Assembly (NCBI RefSeq): GCF_000276665.1 | Contig: NW_004955402.1 | Span: forward strand, 4,384,003 to 4,448,002 | Direction of reading: 5' to 3' | DNA length: 64,000 bases | Source: Chinchilla lanigera | Lineage: Eukaryota > Chordata > Mammalia > Rodentia > Chinchillidae | Shown: positions 1-10,169 of the stretch, in pieces | Numbering within the stretch: position 1 is the stretch's first letter | Layout: the number at the start of each line of letters is the position of its first letter | Notes under the pieces: generated by a model | What the model was told of the DNA's origin: nothing | What the model saw: only the letters and a program-made list of their open reading frames with translations | Databases searched by the model: none | Program-made: the position numbers and the translations under genes

Positions 1-773
1 TACCTCGCTGCCCAGACAGAGCCAGGGCTGGAAGCTGTCTCCTTGTGCCCACTCTGGGTGGCCTTCCCGGCTGTGAGGGACCAGGAGCTTTCCTAGGGTC
101 ACAACTGTGTCGTAGTTTATCTACACACAGTGCAGACACTAGACCAGAGGGGCAGACTTCTTTGTTCATATTGGAAGAAGCTGAAAAGGACTGAAATGGT
201 CCCAAATCCTGTGGCTGCTGGATGGTCCCAGTGCCTAGCTCAACACAGGGAACACAGCGAGGGTCGGCTGCTGCAGAACATGTGTCTGCCTGCTGCTCCT
301 GTGACAGCTGACACATGGGGTGCAGCTCAGGGACACGTGGGAGGCCCTGAGTATAGCATGTGAGACCTTGGCCACCTGCAGCCTCCCCTGTAGGAACACC
401 AGCTTCTGGTAAGAAGGACAGGGTACTGATCGAGACTGAGGTACAGAGTCCTCCCCTCCAGGTGTGCTTTGCCCTTTGGGCCATGTTTATGAATGCGCAA
501 TCCAGACAACAGCCAGCAGGCCCTCTCGCCCTCCGTCCCGGGGAGCAGCACACTCACACTGCCCCTGTGGGAGCGAGTGTTCCGCGCCACATGGAGACTG
601 CATCGTTGTCTCTGCTTCCATGGCCTCCTGACAGTGCACTGCCTTTCTTATAACTGGCCTGTGCTTTAAGCCTATATTTCAAAATTCACCTTAAGTACAC
701 TTATTTTCCCATTTAACTTTTCGGCAGTACTGAGGGTTGAGCTTGGTGTGCTGAGCTCTATTCACACTTCTTG

Positions 774-875
774 TATTTTGAGACAGTGTCTCGCTGTGTC
801 ATCCAGACTAGCCTTGAGCTCGTGATCCTCCTGCCTCGGCCCCCTGAGGAGCTGGGCGTGTGCCAGCGCTCCTGA
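774..875 (-). repeat. B1-type SINE (degraded)
   Basis: Reverse-strand B1/Alu-like sequence in a LAMA1 intron: TTTTGAGACAGTGTCTCGCT, then GATCCTCCTGCCTC. The rest of 1-1077 shows no recognisable exon or other repeat. Confidence 0.6.
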
Positions 876-1077
876 CTAAGAGACCTCTTTCATGGGGGCA
901 GTCATCAAGCAGCCCGGTCCTGAGGAGATATTCGTTCCACCTGCAGGGCTCCCCATCATGAACCTCTCACAGGGTGTCGCTAGCACTTCCGCAGAGCGAC
1001 ACGTGGACACAGGTTTTCCGAAAGCGGAACTGTGACTCCACACTTCATTGCAGTTGTTCTCCTGTCCTTCTCTGCAG

Positions 1078-1192
1078 GAAAGGCATCACCAGCAAAAGCT
1101 ATGTGGGCTGCATCAAGAACCTGGAAATATCTAGGTCCACCTTCGATTTGCTCCGGAACTCCTACGGCGTGGGCAAGGGCTGCGTCCTGGAG
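1078..1192 (+). CDS. LAMA1: LAMA1 exon: end of laminin G-like domain 2
   Basis: Acceptor TCTGCAG precedes 1078; the first base completes a split codon (AG|G, if the preceding exon supplies AG). Encodes 38 full codons, GITSKSYVGCIKNL through GKGCVLE, with the two C-terminal cysteines typical of the LG-fold disulfide. It ends on a codon boundary before GTGGGA, a slightly weak donor. This is the first exon that can be recognised in the window. Confidence 0.93.
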
Positions 1193-1317
1193 GTGGGACT
1201 GCTTACCTTAATATCGGGGCAGCTGAAGGCAGCCAGCAGCGGGGTGGGTGGGGGAAGATGCGGACAGAGCGGGCGCCCCCCCACCTACAGCAGGCTCACC
1301 TCCCTGCCCTGTCCCAG

Positions 1318-1488
1318 CCCATCCGCAGTGTCAGCTTCCTGAGAGGCGGCTACCTGGAACTGCCACCCAAGCCTCTGTCGCCGGAATCGGAACTGCTGGC
1401 CACATTTGCCACCAACAACAGCAGTGGTGTCATTCTGGCTGCCATTGGCCAGGATGTGGAGAGGCAGGGCCGGCGCCCCAAGCCCACG
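1318..1488 (+). CDS. LAMA1: LAMA1 exon: start of LG3
   Basis: Acceptor GTCCCAG, donor GTGAGT, phase 0 at both ends, 57 codons starting PIRSVSFLRGGYLELPP. This is the first beta strands of LG3 (SFLRGGYLELP, then LLATFATNNSSGVILAAIG). NNSSG offers possible N-glycosylation: N-N-S and N-S-S are both NxS sequons. The intron before it is only 125 bp. Confidence 0.93.
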
Positions 1489-2027
1489 GTGAGTGCATTT
1501 TAAGCAGTGGGAGTGATTGCTGCTGCGCGGCTGCCCCTAGGAGTCAGTGGTTTCTTGTGCGGCATCATCAGCCTCCTGTGTCTGCAACTGCAACAAAGGT
1601 CTCTGCCACCACGAAAGCGGCTGCAGATGAGCTGTATGTTGTGCACTGTGCACCGTGTTCGTTACTCTTCACTCTAAAGCCCAAACAGCAGGTCCTTCCG
1701 TTCTGCTCAGGTCACGGCTGCCTCTCTCTGTTTAAATTTGAAATTTGAAAGAGGCAGACAGGAGTGTGACCACAGTGAGCGCGTTGGCAGCCGACGTCTC
1801 CCTCCTGGTTGGTCGGGATAAGAGGGTACTAACTGTCCTCCTGAGAGTGGCTGGTGCACCTGCAGTTTATGCAGCAGGACACAGAGACACTGCTGCATAG
1901 CTGTTACCACACTGCAAAGCAGATGCAGCCTCTTCTGTTCTACTGCTGAGCAAGAGATGGATTCAGAGAAGCCAGGGTCACACAGCTGTAGGGGCAGAGC
2001 TGGTCCTGAAGCACCACAGACCCTAAT

Positions 2028-2031
<4 letters not shown>

Positions 2032-2075
<44 letters not shown>

Positions 2076-2080
2076 TCGCG
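2032..2080. repeat. (TG)n microsatellite with CG-rich end
   Basis: About 19 TG units (2032-2070) run into CGCGCTCGCG. The alternating purine-pyrimidine tract could adopt Z-DNA. It abuts a reverse-strand B1 relic. Confidence 0.9.
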
Positions 2081-2083
2081 CTT

Positions 2084-2178
2084 GCTTTGAGACAAGCTGG
2101 CCTTAAATTCACAGCTATTCTCCGACCTTAGCCTCCCTAGTGCTGGGATTCTAGTCCTGAGTCACCACACCTGGCTCT
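2084..2178 (-). repeat. B1-type SINE (degraded)
   Basis: Reverse-strand B1 with TTTGAGACAAGCTGGCCTTA, then GTGCTGGGATTCTAG and CACCACACCTGGCT. It lies in the LAMA1 intron 1489-3650. The remaining intronic stretch 2180-2700 shows nothing I recognise. Confidence 0.65.
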
Positions 2179-2707
2179 AAACCATTTTAAAACAAACATT
2201 TCAGTAGCGTTTAGTGCACTCACAATGTTATGAAGGCGCCCTTGCCATCTAGTTCCAAATATTTGCACCGCCTGTGCCCCAGGAAGTAGGGGCTCACTGG
2301 CCACCTCCCCTTCCCACCCGGACAGTCAGCAGGTTGCCCTCGGTGTCTGTGGCTGGATTTAACCTATCCCAGACATTTCACATAGATCAGCTCACACAGG
2401 CTGTGACCTCATTGTGTCGGACGTAACATGTGTTCGGTGTCTGACCACAGGGCCACCTGTCTTAGCGCTATTGCTTGTCAGTGCCTGAATCGTGCCCCTT
2501 GCCCATACCGCACACTTCATCAGCTGCCCTTAGATACCCAGGTTATCCCTGCTGTTTAAGCTGTTGTGAGCAGCACTGCTGCGAATATTTGTTTGAGTCT
2601 CTGTTTTCAGCTCTTCTGGACCAATTCCTAGGAGTAGAGTTGCTGCTCATGCGGTAACTATGTTTAACCGTTAACTGTTAAACTGCCAAACTCTTTCCCT
2701 CTGCCAG

Positions 2708-2708
<1 letters not shown>

Positions 2709-2753
<45 letters not shown>

Positions 2754-2765
2754 GAGAGAGAGAGA
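2709..2765. repeat. (TG)n(GA)n microsatellite
   Basis: About 20 TG units followed by AAAGAGAGAGAGAGAGA in a LAMA1 intron, with a partial reverse-strand B1 just after (about 2858-2933). Confidence 0.9.
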
Positions 2766-2857
2766 TACAGGGGATGCAACCCAGGGAAAGTACCCCTGAA
2801 CTGCATCCTCAGACCCTTTTATTTTTAGTTTCAAACAGGCTCCCAATAAGTTTCTCA

Positions 2858-2933
2858 TGCTGCCCTCAAACTTAACAAACCCCTGCCTCAGCCTCCTGAG
2901 TACCTGAGATTCCAGGCATGAGGCACCAGTCTA
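2858..2933 (-). repeat. partial B1-type SINE
   Basis: Contains CCTGCCTCAGCCTCCTGAGT and ATTCCAGGCATGAGGCACCA, the reverse complement of a B1 5' half. The intronic stretch 2940-3455 after it is AT-rich and shows no other recognisable element. Confidence 0.55.
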
Positions 2934-3459
2934 GACAGGGTCACTTGTACACAGTGTCTTACTAAGGCAGCAGACAGGAGTGGTATTAATCAGTGCTAGC
3001 AATCCATTTCTTGTGGCGTTATATACTGTTACGCTTTTCAGCAGTGCAGCACAAACTTTAAAGACCTTCAGACATTTTCAAATCCATAGGTTCTTAATGT
3101 CACTTTTAGAAATGTGGGAAAAATTCCACAGGCCAGTGTAAGACTTAATTAAATGTCCTACTGTGTGATAATAAAAAGTTAGAAACCATTTAAAATGTCA
3201 TTAGTAAAAAGACAAATTACATTCACTTGTTGGTCCATCATGTAGCAGTAAAAAGTAAATGTGGGGCTTGGTAAACATGGGAATCTGTGAGATGGTCAGT
3301 GAGAATAAATACTGCATGTGCAATATAAATGATAGGAAAGACATCAGAAAATAATATATATTTGAAACAGCTGTAGTGGTGAAATTCTTAAGTAACGGCT
3401 CACTTTGTGTTCATGTTCCTTCATTATCTATGGAAGATGAAGGTTTTAAAAGTCATTTC

Positions 3460-3605
3460 AGCCGGAAGTAGTGGCACATGCATGTAATCTCAGCAATTGG
3501 GAGGCTGAGGCAGGAGGATCACCACGAGTTTGAGGCCAGCCTGGGCTACAGAGTGAGTCCAGACCAGCCTGCATTCCATAGCGAGGCCCTGTCTCAAAAA
3601 AAGGG
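3460..3605 (+). repeat. B1-type SINE with internal duplication
   Basis: Forward B1: GGCACATGCATGTAATCTCA, then GGAGGCTGAGGCAGGAGGAT and two similar 'CCAGCCTG...' blocks, ending GCCCTGTCTCAAAAAAA. It ends about 45 bp before a LAMA1 exon (3651), close to its branch-point region. Confidence 0.8.
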
Positions 3606-3650
3606 AATAAAATAAAACGAAAGTGTGGGAACTCTCCCTGCTCTCTGCAG

Positions 3651-3802
3651 CCCTTCTTCGCCATCTTGCTGGTTGACGGCCATGTGGAAGTGCACGTCAG
3701 TCTTGGGGACGGGACCAGCCTGCGGAAGGCCCTGGTGCACGGGCCCTCGGGCACCTACAGCGACGGGCAGGAGCATTCCATCTCCGTGGTGAGGACTCGG
3801 AG
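3651..3802 (+). CDS. LAMA1: LAMA1 exon: middle of LG3
   Basis: Acceptor CTCTGCAG, donor GTACGG. Encodes PFFAILLVDGHVEVHVSLGD through GQEHSISVVRTR plus two bases of an Arg codon (AG|A) completed by the next exon. The xxxxDGHVEVHV and GQEHSISVVR strands are the classic LG-fold core. The flanking introns carry B1 and ID SINEs. Confidence 0.93.
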
Positions 3803-4373
3803 GTACGGTGGCCGGCAAGGCGGGAGGGAAGGTGCTTGTGCCAGAGGTTTTCAGTGGGCCCTTGACGAGGCATAGTGTGCCCCTCAGTGACCGGGATGAC
3901 CCGAGGGTGGCATCGTTAGCAATCTGAGTTTTTATCATTTCTAAAACACTTCTAGAAACATGCCAGAATGCTTCCTTGGGGTCAGTTTCCTCTGTTCATC
4001 ACAGGGTGGTTGTAAACTTTTCGTAGGTGAACAGCCTTGACCCTGCCCTTTGCTGGGATCGATATAAACCGTCTTTACACTGGAATAACTGGCAAATACA
4101 TAGAATGAGAGTACCAGCTGCTGGACAGTAATATACAGTACTGATGGTGAATAAGAAACAGTATATTTTCAACATTCCCATATGTTGTCCTTCAATATCA
4201 CAGACCCCATGTTTTAAAAGCACAGAAGTTTTTATTGTAGGTAGAGGTTAAAAGCAGTTTCAGTGGGATTTCACAGCATTTCATTCATTTCTGGAGAACG
4301 CTCCATTGTAAGTTTTAGCGTTCAAGGTGCACCTTTTCATTCACACATCATGTTTTGTTAAATTTTACCTTCA

Positions 4374-4482
4374 GGGGCTGGGGATTTAGCTCAGCGGCAA
4401 AAGCGCCTGCCTGGCAAGCGCAAGGTCGTGAGTTCGGTTCCCGGTACCGGAGAAAAACCAAAAAAAAAAAAAAAAAAAGAAT
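4374..4482 (+). repeat. ID SINE (tRNA-derived), intact with target-site duplication
   Basis: GGGGCTGGGGATTTAGCTCA with a tRNA-like A box, and GTCGTGAGTTCGGTTCCCGG with a B-box region. A lineage-specific TACCGGAGAAAAACC follows, then a long A run. The 15-bp repeat TAAATTTTACCTTCA flanks it on both sides (4359-4373 and 4483-4497), showing a fairly recent L1-driven insertion. Confidence 0.9.
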
Positions 4483-4587
4483 AAATTTTACCTTCAAGGA
4501 AATTTATTATTAAGAACTTCCTGGAAATGACTCACGTTTATCCTTCTTTATGTTAAATGAGATCAGTCAGACACACAGGCTTTTTCC

Positions 4588-4668
4588 CTTCAGTACCGGG
4601 AATCAAACTCAGGACCTTGCGCACAAACTCAGGCAGGGGCTTGTGCCACTGAGCTATATCCCAGGCGG
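4588..4668 (-). repeat. ID SINE (older copy)
   Basis: Reverse complement of the same ID family: CAGTACCGGGAATCAAACTC, then TTGTGCCACTGAGCTATATC. Diverged, with no clear flanking duplication. The intron between it and the exon at 5001 shows nothing else recognisable. Confidence 0.7.
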
Positions 4669-5000
4669 CACACAGGCTTAAGTACTGTTTGGTTTCTGTT
4701 ATATGAGAAACCCAAAATATAAATAAAGAGCAAAATAAAAGATAGATAGTCAGAGGTAAGAAGATAGATTTTGTTCACACGGGAAGGGGATCGGGAGGTA
4801 GAGGGAGGGGAGACAGACACTGGAGGGAAGGGTGTGTTGTTTCTGTACCAGCTCCTTAGAAGGAATGAATGTCTTTATGTATGGTAAACATGCGCGAATA
4901 AAAATTTAAAATACTGATTAGAAAAGAGCTGGCTGGAATTACGCATTGAAATGGGGCTGGGGTCTCGTTACCCTGAGATGATGTTATGTTCTCCTTGTAG

Positions 5001-5186
5001 AATTCTCACTGTGCAGCTGGATGAGACGAATCCTGTGGAGGTGAGGCTGGGCCCCTTAGCAGAAAGCAGGACGATCAACACGACCGCCCTGTACATAGGG
5101 GGCGTCCCCGAGGGGGAGAGGACATCGATGCTCAAGATGAGGAGATCGTTCCACGGCTGCATCAAAAACCTCGTCTTCAACATGGA
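5001..5186 (+). CDS. LAMA1: LAMA1 exon: end of LG3
   Basis: Acceptor CTTGTAG, donor GTGAGT. Encodes (R)ILTVQLDETNPVEVRLGP, then LYIGGVPEGE and FHGCIKNLVFNM, finishing with GA of a split Glu codon. LYIGG and FHGCIKN are the signature strand and first disulfide cysteine at the end of an LG domain. Confidence 0.93.
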
Positions 5187-5433
5187 GTGAGTGTCCCGGG
5201 CTCTGGGTGTTTTCCCCTCGCTGCTGTCCCCCTCACATTGCTGTGACTCCTGAACGGAAGGGCAGACGATCCTCGCTGTTCCATCGTGAAAGTCCCCCAA
5301 GTGGACTTTATTAGATGACAGTGACAGATAGACCCGGTCATCATACTGTGTACTTAAAAGTCATTGAACACCGTGGGTTTGTCGATGCACTCACTGTTGA
5401 GGTTAAAATATATTTCTGATATGCACTTATGAC

Positions 5434-5632
5434 AGCAATGGCGAACCTTTGAGAGACCAAGTGCCCAAACTGCAACCCAAAACCTACTTATTTATGGCAA
5501 AATGCCAGCACTGTAGTTAAACCTGAACGTTCGATGCTTGGCTGCTGCGGTGATTTGGGTCACACGCCGACAGAGGGCTCGGCATAGCTACTATGACTTG
5601 CAGGCCATAGGTTCACTGCCAGTGATTTAAGA
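5434..5632. mobile_element. non-autonomous hAT-like DNA transposon
   Basis: About 195 bp bounded by imperfect inverted termini (CAGCAATGGCGAACCTTTG at left; GCCATAGGTTCACTGCCAGTG at right). The flanking 8-mers are ACTTATGA and ATTTAAGA, 6 of 8 matching, as expected for a decayed hAT target duplication. There is no coding capacity. Family name not assigned. Confidence 0.55.
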
Positions 5633-5689
5633 GAATAGAGATTGCATGAGGCTGCTTTCTTGCTGTCTTTAGTGTTTTGCAAGGAGCAT

Positions 5690-5964
5690 TTCTTTTTTCT
5701 TTATTTCTTGTTTTGTTTTGGTTTGGTTTGTTTTGTACCAGGAAATGGACTCACGACCTTGCGCATGTCAGGCAGGCACTGTGGCGCTGAGAACTTTTTT
5801 TTTTGTTTTTTTTTGTATTTTTGAGACAAGGTCTCACTACGCAGTTCAGGCTGGCCTTCAATTCACTTTGTAGCCCAAGCGGGTCTTGAACTTGCAGCAA
5901 TCCTCGTTTGTGCCTCAGGCTCCCGAGTGCTGGGATTACAGGTGTGCGCCCCCACACCTGGCTG
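5690..5964 (-). repeat. ID SINE adjoining a B1-type SINE
   Basis: Reverse strand. An ID-like half at about 5735-5791 (TACCAGGAAATGGACTCACG, then GCAGGCACTGTGGCGCTGAG) is followed by a B1 half (GAGACAAGGTCTCACTACGC through GGATTACAGGTGTGCGCC). This could be a dimeric B1-ID SINE or two neighbouring insertions. The following intron, 5965-7141, shows nothing I recognise. Confidence 0.65.
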
Positions 5965-7141
5965 GAGAATACTTTTATAACAGAGCTGCTGGCAATGTCA
6001 GATGACTAATGCTTCTGCAAAAGCAGTCACCACATAACTAAGAACCGGCGGTCTGCATCACCCCAGCGGAACTCGATGAGCAGAGGACTGCCCCATGCCT
6101 GTGGCTATTTGTCCCTCCCCTCCTTGTGCCTTGTTCAGTGCTTGGAGAGAAATCGGGGCTCCACCCTGCAGGCCAGGAAAGTGTGTGGAGCCCAGGAAAC
6201 AGAGGCCCCACCTGGCTGGGCTGCTGACCTGTTTGCAGCCTGGGTCTTCCAGGGTCACACTGTCTTTCTCTGTGAAAGTTTTGGAGTTTCTAGAATTGGC
6301 AAGAACACACCGTACCACTGGTCTCAACCCAGTTACAATGTGGGCGCCCCAGGTTGGGTATGAGTAGGGTGTGGAGCTGGTCCCCCCTGCTGGCTGTGAG
6401 GCCCCACGTTCATCCACTCACTGGGCACCTTCCACTCCTAAAGGCCATGAGGCTGTGCTGCCCGGAGCCGGGCCCAAGGGAGCCCCAGCAGCACCCGCAG
6501 GCCCACAACATCCTGCTGGAGCTGCAGAGGAAGGGACGCAGGAGAGGAAGGGACGCAGGACAGGTAGAGTCCAGGACCTGGCGAGGGGAACCCTGTCAGC
6601 TGGAAGTCAGTGAGGGCTGCTCTGCAACCCGAGACAACTGAGGGACAGCGCTGGGCTGCTGCACCCTGGTCACCACTGTGAGGACAGCAGGGCGGGTGCG
6701 CTGCCCACGGGACTCTTGATTGCAGAGAAAGATGGTCAGTCGCAGGACTCCAGGAGTGGCTTTTCAAGGGTATTAAATTGCTCAGTGATCACATTCAGTT
6801 CTCGTTCAGCTCGGTTTGTGACCAGAATTGAGGGATTACATTTGTGAGCCGAGGCACCACTGTATCTGTCACCTGCAGTTCCAAGTACTAGGATCAAACC
6901 TCCCGTAGTGTAAGAAAATCTTTACATAAAAGTATCGATTCCTCTCCTTCCAAACAATGCCAAGGGATGGAGCTATTTCTTCCATGTAAATTTCATATTT
7001 TTTTTCACTTTTTGTCTTCCTTTTTATTAAAAGCAGGCAGGCTGTGCCCTGGAGCGCACGTGCGACTGGGGAAATGGCACGCTAGGTGGTGTAAGAACTG
7101 TGCATCCTTCACCTTGAAGACACTTTCTGGTTTGCACGTAG

Positions 7142-7286
7142 GCTTCTGGATTTCACCGGTGCAATGGCCTCGGAGCAAGTGGACCTGGACAGCTGCCTGC
7201 TGGTGGAAAGGCTCCAGCCAGCCCCTCGAGAGGAGGAGGAGGAGGAGGTCAAGCTGCTGCCTCAGCACCGGGCTGTCCCGCGGCCA
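7142..7286 (+). CDS. LAMA1: LAMA1 exon: end of LG3 and acidic LG3-LG4 linker
   Basis: Acceptor GCACGTAG, donor GTGAGT. Encodes (E)LLDFTGAMASEQVDLDSC, where the Cys closes the LG3 disulfide, then the linker LLVERLQPAPREEEEEEV through AVPRP. Six consecutive GAG codons (7230-7247) make a run of six glutamates. The human linker that I remember is acidic but has no such run, so this looks like lineage-specific codon expansion. It ends in phase 0. Confidence 0.93.
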
Positions 7287-7583
7287 GTGAGTGCAGCTTT
7301 TGCAGGGCTTCCAGCCGGGAGGTTAGAGGGACAGCGTGTGCTGCAGCAGGTGATGGGGCGCAGCTCCCAGCCCAGGGAAGCTGGGCCTGGAGCCAGTGTG
7401 AGGCCTGGCAAGGTGGTGGTATCCGGGGCCAAGGCCGGGCACCCAGGAGCCGAGGTGGGCCAGAGAGGAGGAGGACCGGGGTCAAGGCTCTGCCTGCCAA
7501 GCTGCAGGGACAGGCCAGTCGCCCACAGACACCCTGGCTGTCTATAATGTGGGCCTCATTCCTGCCTTAGATTTAGCTGGGGA

Positions 7584-7686
7584 GGGCTGGGGATTTAGTT
7601 CAGAGGCACAGCACCTGCCTGGCAAGTGCGAGGTCGTGAGTTCAATTCCTGGTACTGGAAAAAACAAACAAACAAACAAAAATTAC
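7584..7686 (+). repeat. ID SINE, intact with 15-bp target-site duplication
   Basis: GGGCTGGGGATTTAGTTCAG, then GGTCGTGAGTTCAATTCCTG and an A-rich tail (AAACAAACAAACAAA). A perfect direct repeat AGATTTAGCTGGGGA lies at 7569-7583 and 7687-7701. It sits in the intron between the LAMA1 linker exon and the first LG4 exon. Confidence 0.9.
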
Positions 7687-8297
7687 AGATTTAGCTGGGG
7701 AAACACAATAAGCACTTAGACGTCAGCTCTTGGGCACACAATTGTTGCTTGAGAGAAAGGTTTGATATTCAGAGAAGCGAGGCTTTGTTCTCTTTCACTT
7801 CCCGCCTCTGACGCTGTCAGGGCCAGAAGTGGGCCACTTTGACACCGCAGGAGGCCCCTCGTCCCCAAGCACTCCCTTCCCTACCGGGCCGGTCTCAGGA
7901 GTCCAGGATGGCTTTCTTTGTGGCAGCTGCACAGCCTGAGGTCTCAGGGTGTGGAGCCCCATGGGACAGCCAGCACCCCCCAGGGACCGTGCTGAGCTCT
8001 CTCACCATTCCCAGGCTCTAGCTATGTCTCCAGGCTCCTGGGGTAGGTACAGGGACAACCTGGCAAAGACCCTGGGACGCCTGTGTCCTCAGGAAGGTCA
8101 GAGACTTGCAGCAGGCTGGGGTGGAAGACACAGCCTCCCTACCCGTGCTCAGAGAGAAAGCGCATCCGAGCGCATCCTTTCAATCAAGGCTGCCAGAGCG
8201 CAGACCCCCTTGGGGCTGGCTGTCACGGGACGGGTCTGCCTGGTGCTCTTCTTGGGTCCTGGGCAGCAGCGGAGGATCCCCGTGTGGTCTCTCGCAG

Positions 8298-8410
8298 GGC
8301 CGGTGTGCAGTGGACACAGTTCCACAGTTTGTTCCCGGTGCCCACCAGTTCGGCCTCTCGAAGAACAGCCACATGGTGCTGCCTTTTGACCAGTCGGAGG
8401 TCAGGAAGAG
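8298..8410 (+). CDS. LAMA1: LAMA1 exon: linker end and start of LG4
   Basis: Acceptor CTCGCAG, donor GTAGGT. Encodes GRCAVDTVPQFVPGAHQFGL, then SKNSHMVLPFDQSEVRK plus AG of a split Arg. The CAVD cysteine and GAHQFGL open LG4. The exon stops within the basic RKRL segment that, in mouse laminin-111, belongs to the syndecan/heparin-binding peptide region of LG4. Confidence 0.93.
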
Positions 8411-8834
8411 GTAGGTGCTGCCTGCAAGTCCCTAAGCGCGCGTCATTGGCTGGGGGCTCAGGAAGGGCTGTGGATGCCGAGTTCCCCTACAGCTGCCTGT
8501 CAGATGCAAACCTCCGCCACACCCGCCGTGTCCGGGCTCCTGCCTGGCGGCCACTTTAAACCACACCCTTCTTCTGAGCTCCTCACCCCCATCCTGAACA
8601 CATGAAGGATTTTCCCATTAGCCTGTGTGGGGCCTGGCTCCTTGGGGTCATTACACTTAGAGCTCAGTGGAAATGCTGCCTTCACAGGGCAGAGTGCCTA
8701 CCTGGTGGCTTCCTGAGACCCCGCTGCGGCTCTGCTGTCTTCCTGGTGTTACCTTCGCAGAAGGGACCCTCTTCCTTGCAAGCTCACACTCCATCCTAGA
8801 ACAGATCCCACAGACAGGGAAACAGTAGCCACCC

Positions 8835-8956
8835 TTTTTTTTATTCATTATTTTGAGAGAGCATCTCACTACATTCCCAGTCTGGGTCTGAACTTGCAAT
8901 CCTCCTGCCTCACCCTCCTGGCGAGCTGGAATCACAGGCATGCACCTCCACGCCCA
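8835..8956 (-). repeat. B1-type SINE
   Basis: Reverse-strand B1: TTTTGAGAGAGCATCTCACT, then AACTTGCAATCCTCCTGCCT and GGAATCACAGGCATGCACCT. It ends about 75 bp before the LAMA1 exon at 9030. Confidence 0.75.
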
Positions 8957-9029
8957 GATCTCAGAGGCTGTGTTACATCCTGCAAGCGCGACCTGTTCTT
9001 TGTGGTACCGAGCCCTCTTTCTCCTCCAG

Positions 9030-9219
9030 GCTCCTGGTCCAGCTCAGCATCCGGACGTTCGCCTCCAGCGGCCTCATCTTCTACACAGCCCATCAGAACC
9101 AGGTGGACCACGCCACACTGCAGCTCCACGGCGGCTACCTCGTCTTCACATTTGACCTCGGCAAGGGCCGGACCCGCGTCTCTCACCCTGCGCTGATTAG
9201 TGACGGCCGCTGGCACATG
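9030..9219 (+). CDS. LAMA1: LAMA1 exon: LG4 core
   Basis: Acceptor CCTCCAG. Encodes (R)LLVQLSIRTFASSGLIFYT, then HATLQLHGGYLVFTFDLGKG and SDGRWHM, ending on a codon boundary. The donor is GTACAT, weaker than its neighbours. The exon completes the RKRLxVQLSIRT segment begun in the previous exon. DLGKGR and WH are standard LG-fold landmarks. Confidence 0.93.
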
Positions 9220-9370
9220 GTACATCCCCGAGGAGGATGCGGTCGCCTGGTCCAGCTCCATCTCCCTGAAGGGAATCCTGCCTACGTCCAGCCGCCCTGT
9301 GTGTGGCATCCGCCCACAGGATGTGGGGCCCTGGGACAAAGAAACATTATGGATGTTTTCCTCCCTGTAG

Positions 9371-9529
9371 GTGAAGGCGGAGTACTTTAAAAGAAAAGGC
9401 TCTGTGACTGTTGACGGCCAAGAAGCCCCCGCGGTGACCACAGTGGGCGACGGAACCTCACTGGATGTGGAGGGAAAGCTGTACCTCGGGGGCCTTCCCC
9501 CAGACTACCGGCCCCGGAGCATCGGCAAT
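9371..9529 (+). CDS. LAMA1: LAMA1 exon: LG4 with heparin-binding KRK
   Basis: Acceptor CCCTGTAG, donor GTAAGT, phase 0 at both ends, 53 codons: VKAEYFKRKGSVTVDGQE, then DGTSLDVEGKLYLGGLPPDY through SIGN. KRK is at the position of the lysine/arginine cluster that, in mouse laminin alpha-1 LG4, contributes to heparin, sulfatide and dystroglycan binding. LYLGGLP is the LG signature strand. Confidence 0.93.
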
Positions 9530-10015
9530 GTAAGTGGGTTCTCTGAACAGGCCGCGTGGCCTTGGTGGTGATGGAATCTATCTCGTAGGGGACACCGCTC
9601 CTCGCCTATCATGACCTTGCCACTCACCTGTGGGAGGCGGAGCTTTCAAAGCAGGTTCAGTGTCCAGTGCTCTGGCTGCCCCCAGAGTCTGGCCAGCGCC
9701 TCTTGCTGGTCAGCAAAAGAGCATTTCACCTCCTCCCCCAGTAGCTCTGCAGCTTCAGGGAACTCCGGTGGATTTATGTCTGCACCTTAGAGAATGCAGA
9801 TTCTCAATGCGTTTGAGATTTCACTAAAATAATAGAAAACAGTGTCACCACATGGATATTCAGCAAAACTCCCCAAGTCAGACCGTCGTGTGAGGCATTG
9901 TAATAATTACATTTTAAAAACCAGAAGGTACTGCTGTGACATGCTTTGCTGGAACAGACCTGATGAAGTGTAGGGACACTGGTATGGCGGTGTGGTTACG
10001 ACCTCCTTGCTCTAG

Positions 10016-10169
10016 GTCACACACAGCATTCCCGCCTGCATTGGGGAGGTGACGGTGAACAGCAGGTCACTGGACATGGGCAGTCCGGCGTCTGCCTTGG
10101 CCGTGGACAGATGCTACGCAGTGGCTGAGGAAGGCACGTTCTTCGACGGAAGTGGCTATGCAGCTCTGG
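10016..10169 (+). CDS. LAMA1: LAMA1 exon: end of LG4 and start of LG5
   Basis: Acceptor GCTCTAG, donor GTATGT. Encodes VTHSIPACIGEVTVNSRSLD, then ALAVDRCYAVAEEGTFF and DGSGYAAL plus one base of a split Val. IPACIG and VDRC are the two disulfide cysteines closing LG4. GTFFDGSGYAAL opens LG5. Confidence 0.93.

Noticed and set aside
1..1077. A further upstream LAMA1 exon
   Set aside because: I looked for the preceding LG2 segment in all three forward frames and saw no match with splice sites; the exon probably lies before the window.
4380..4450. Possible tRNA gene
   Set aside because: It has tRNA-like A and B boxes but an A-rich tail and flanking duplications; it is an ID SINE.
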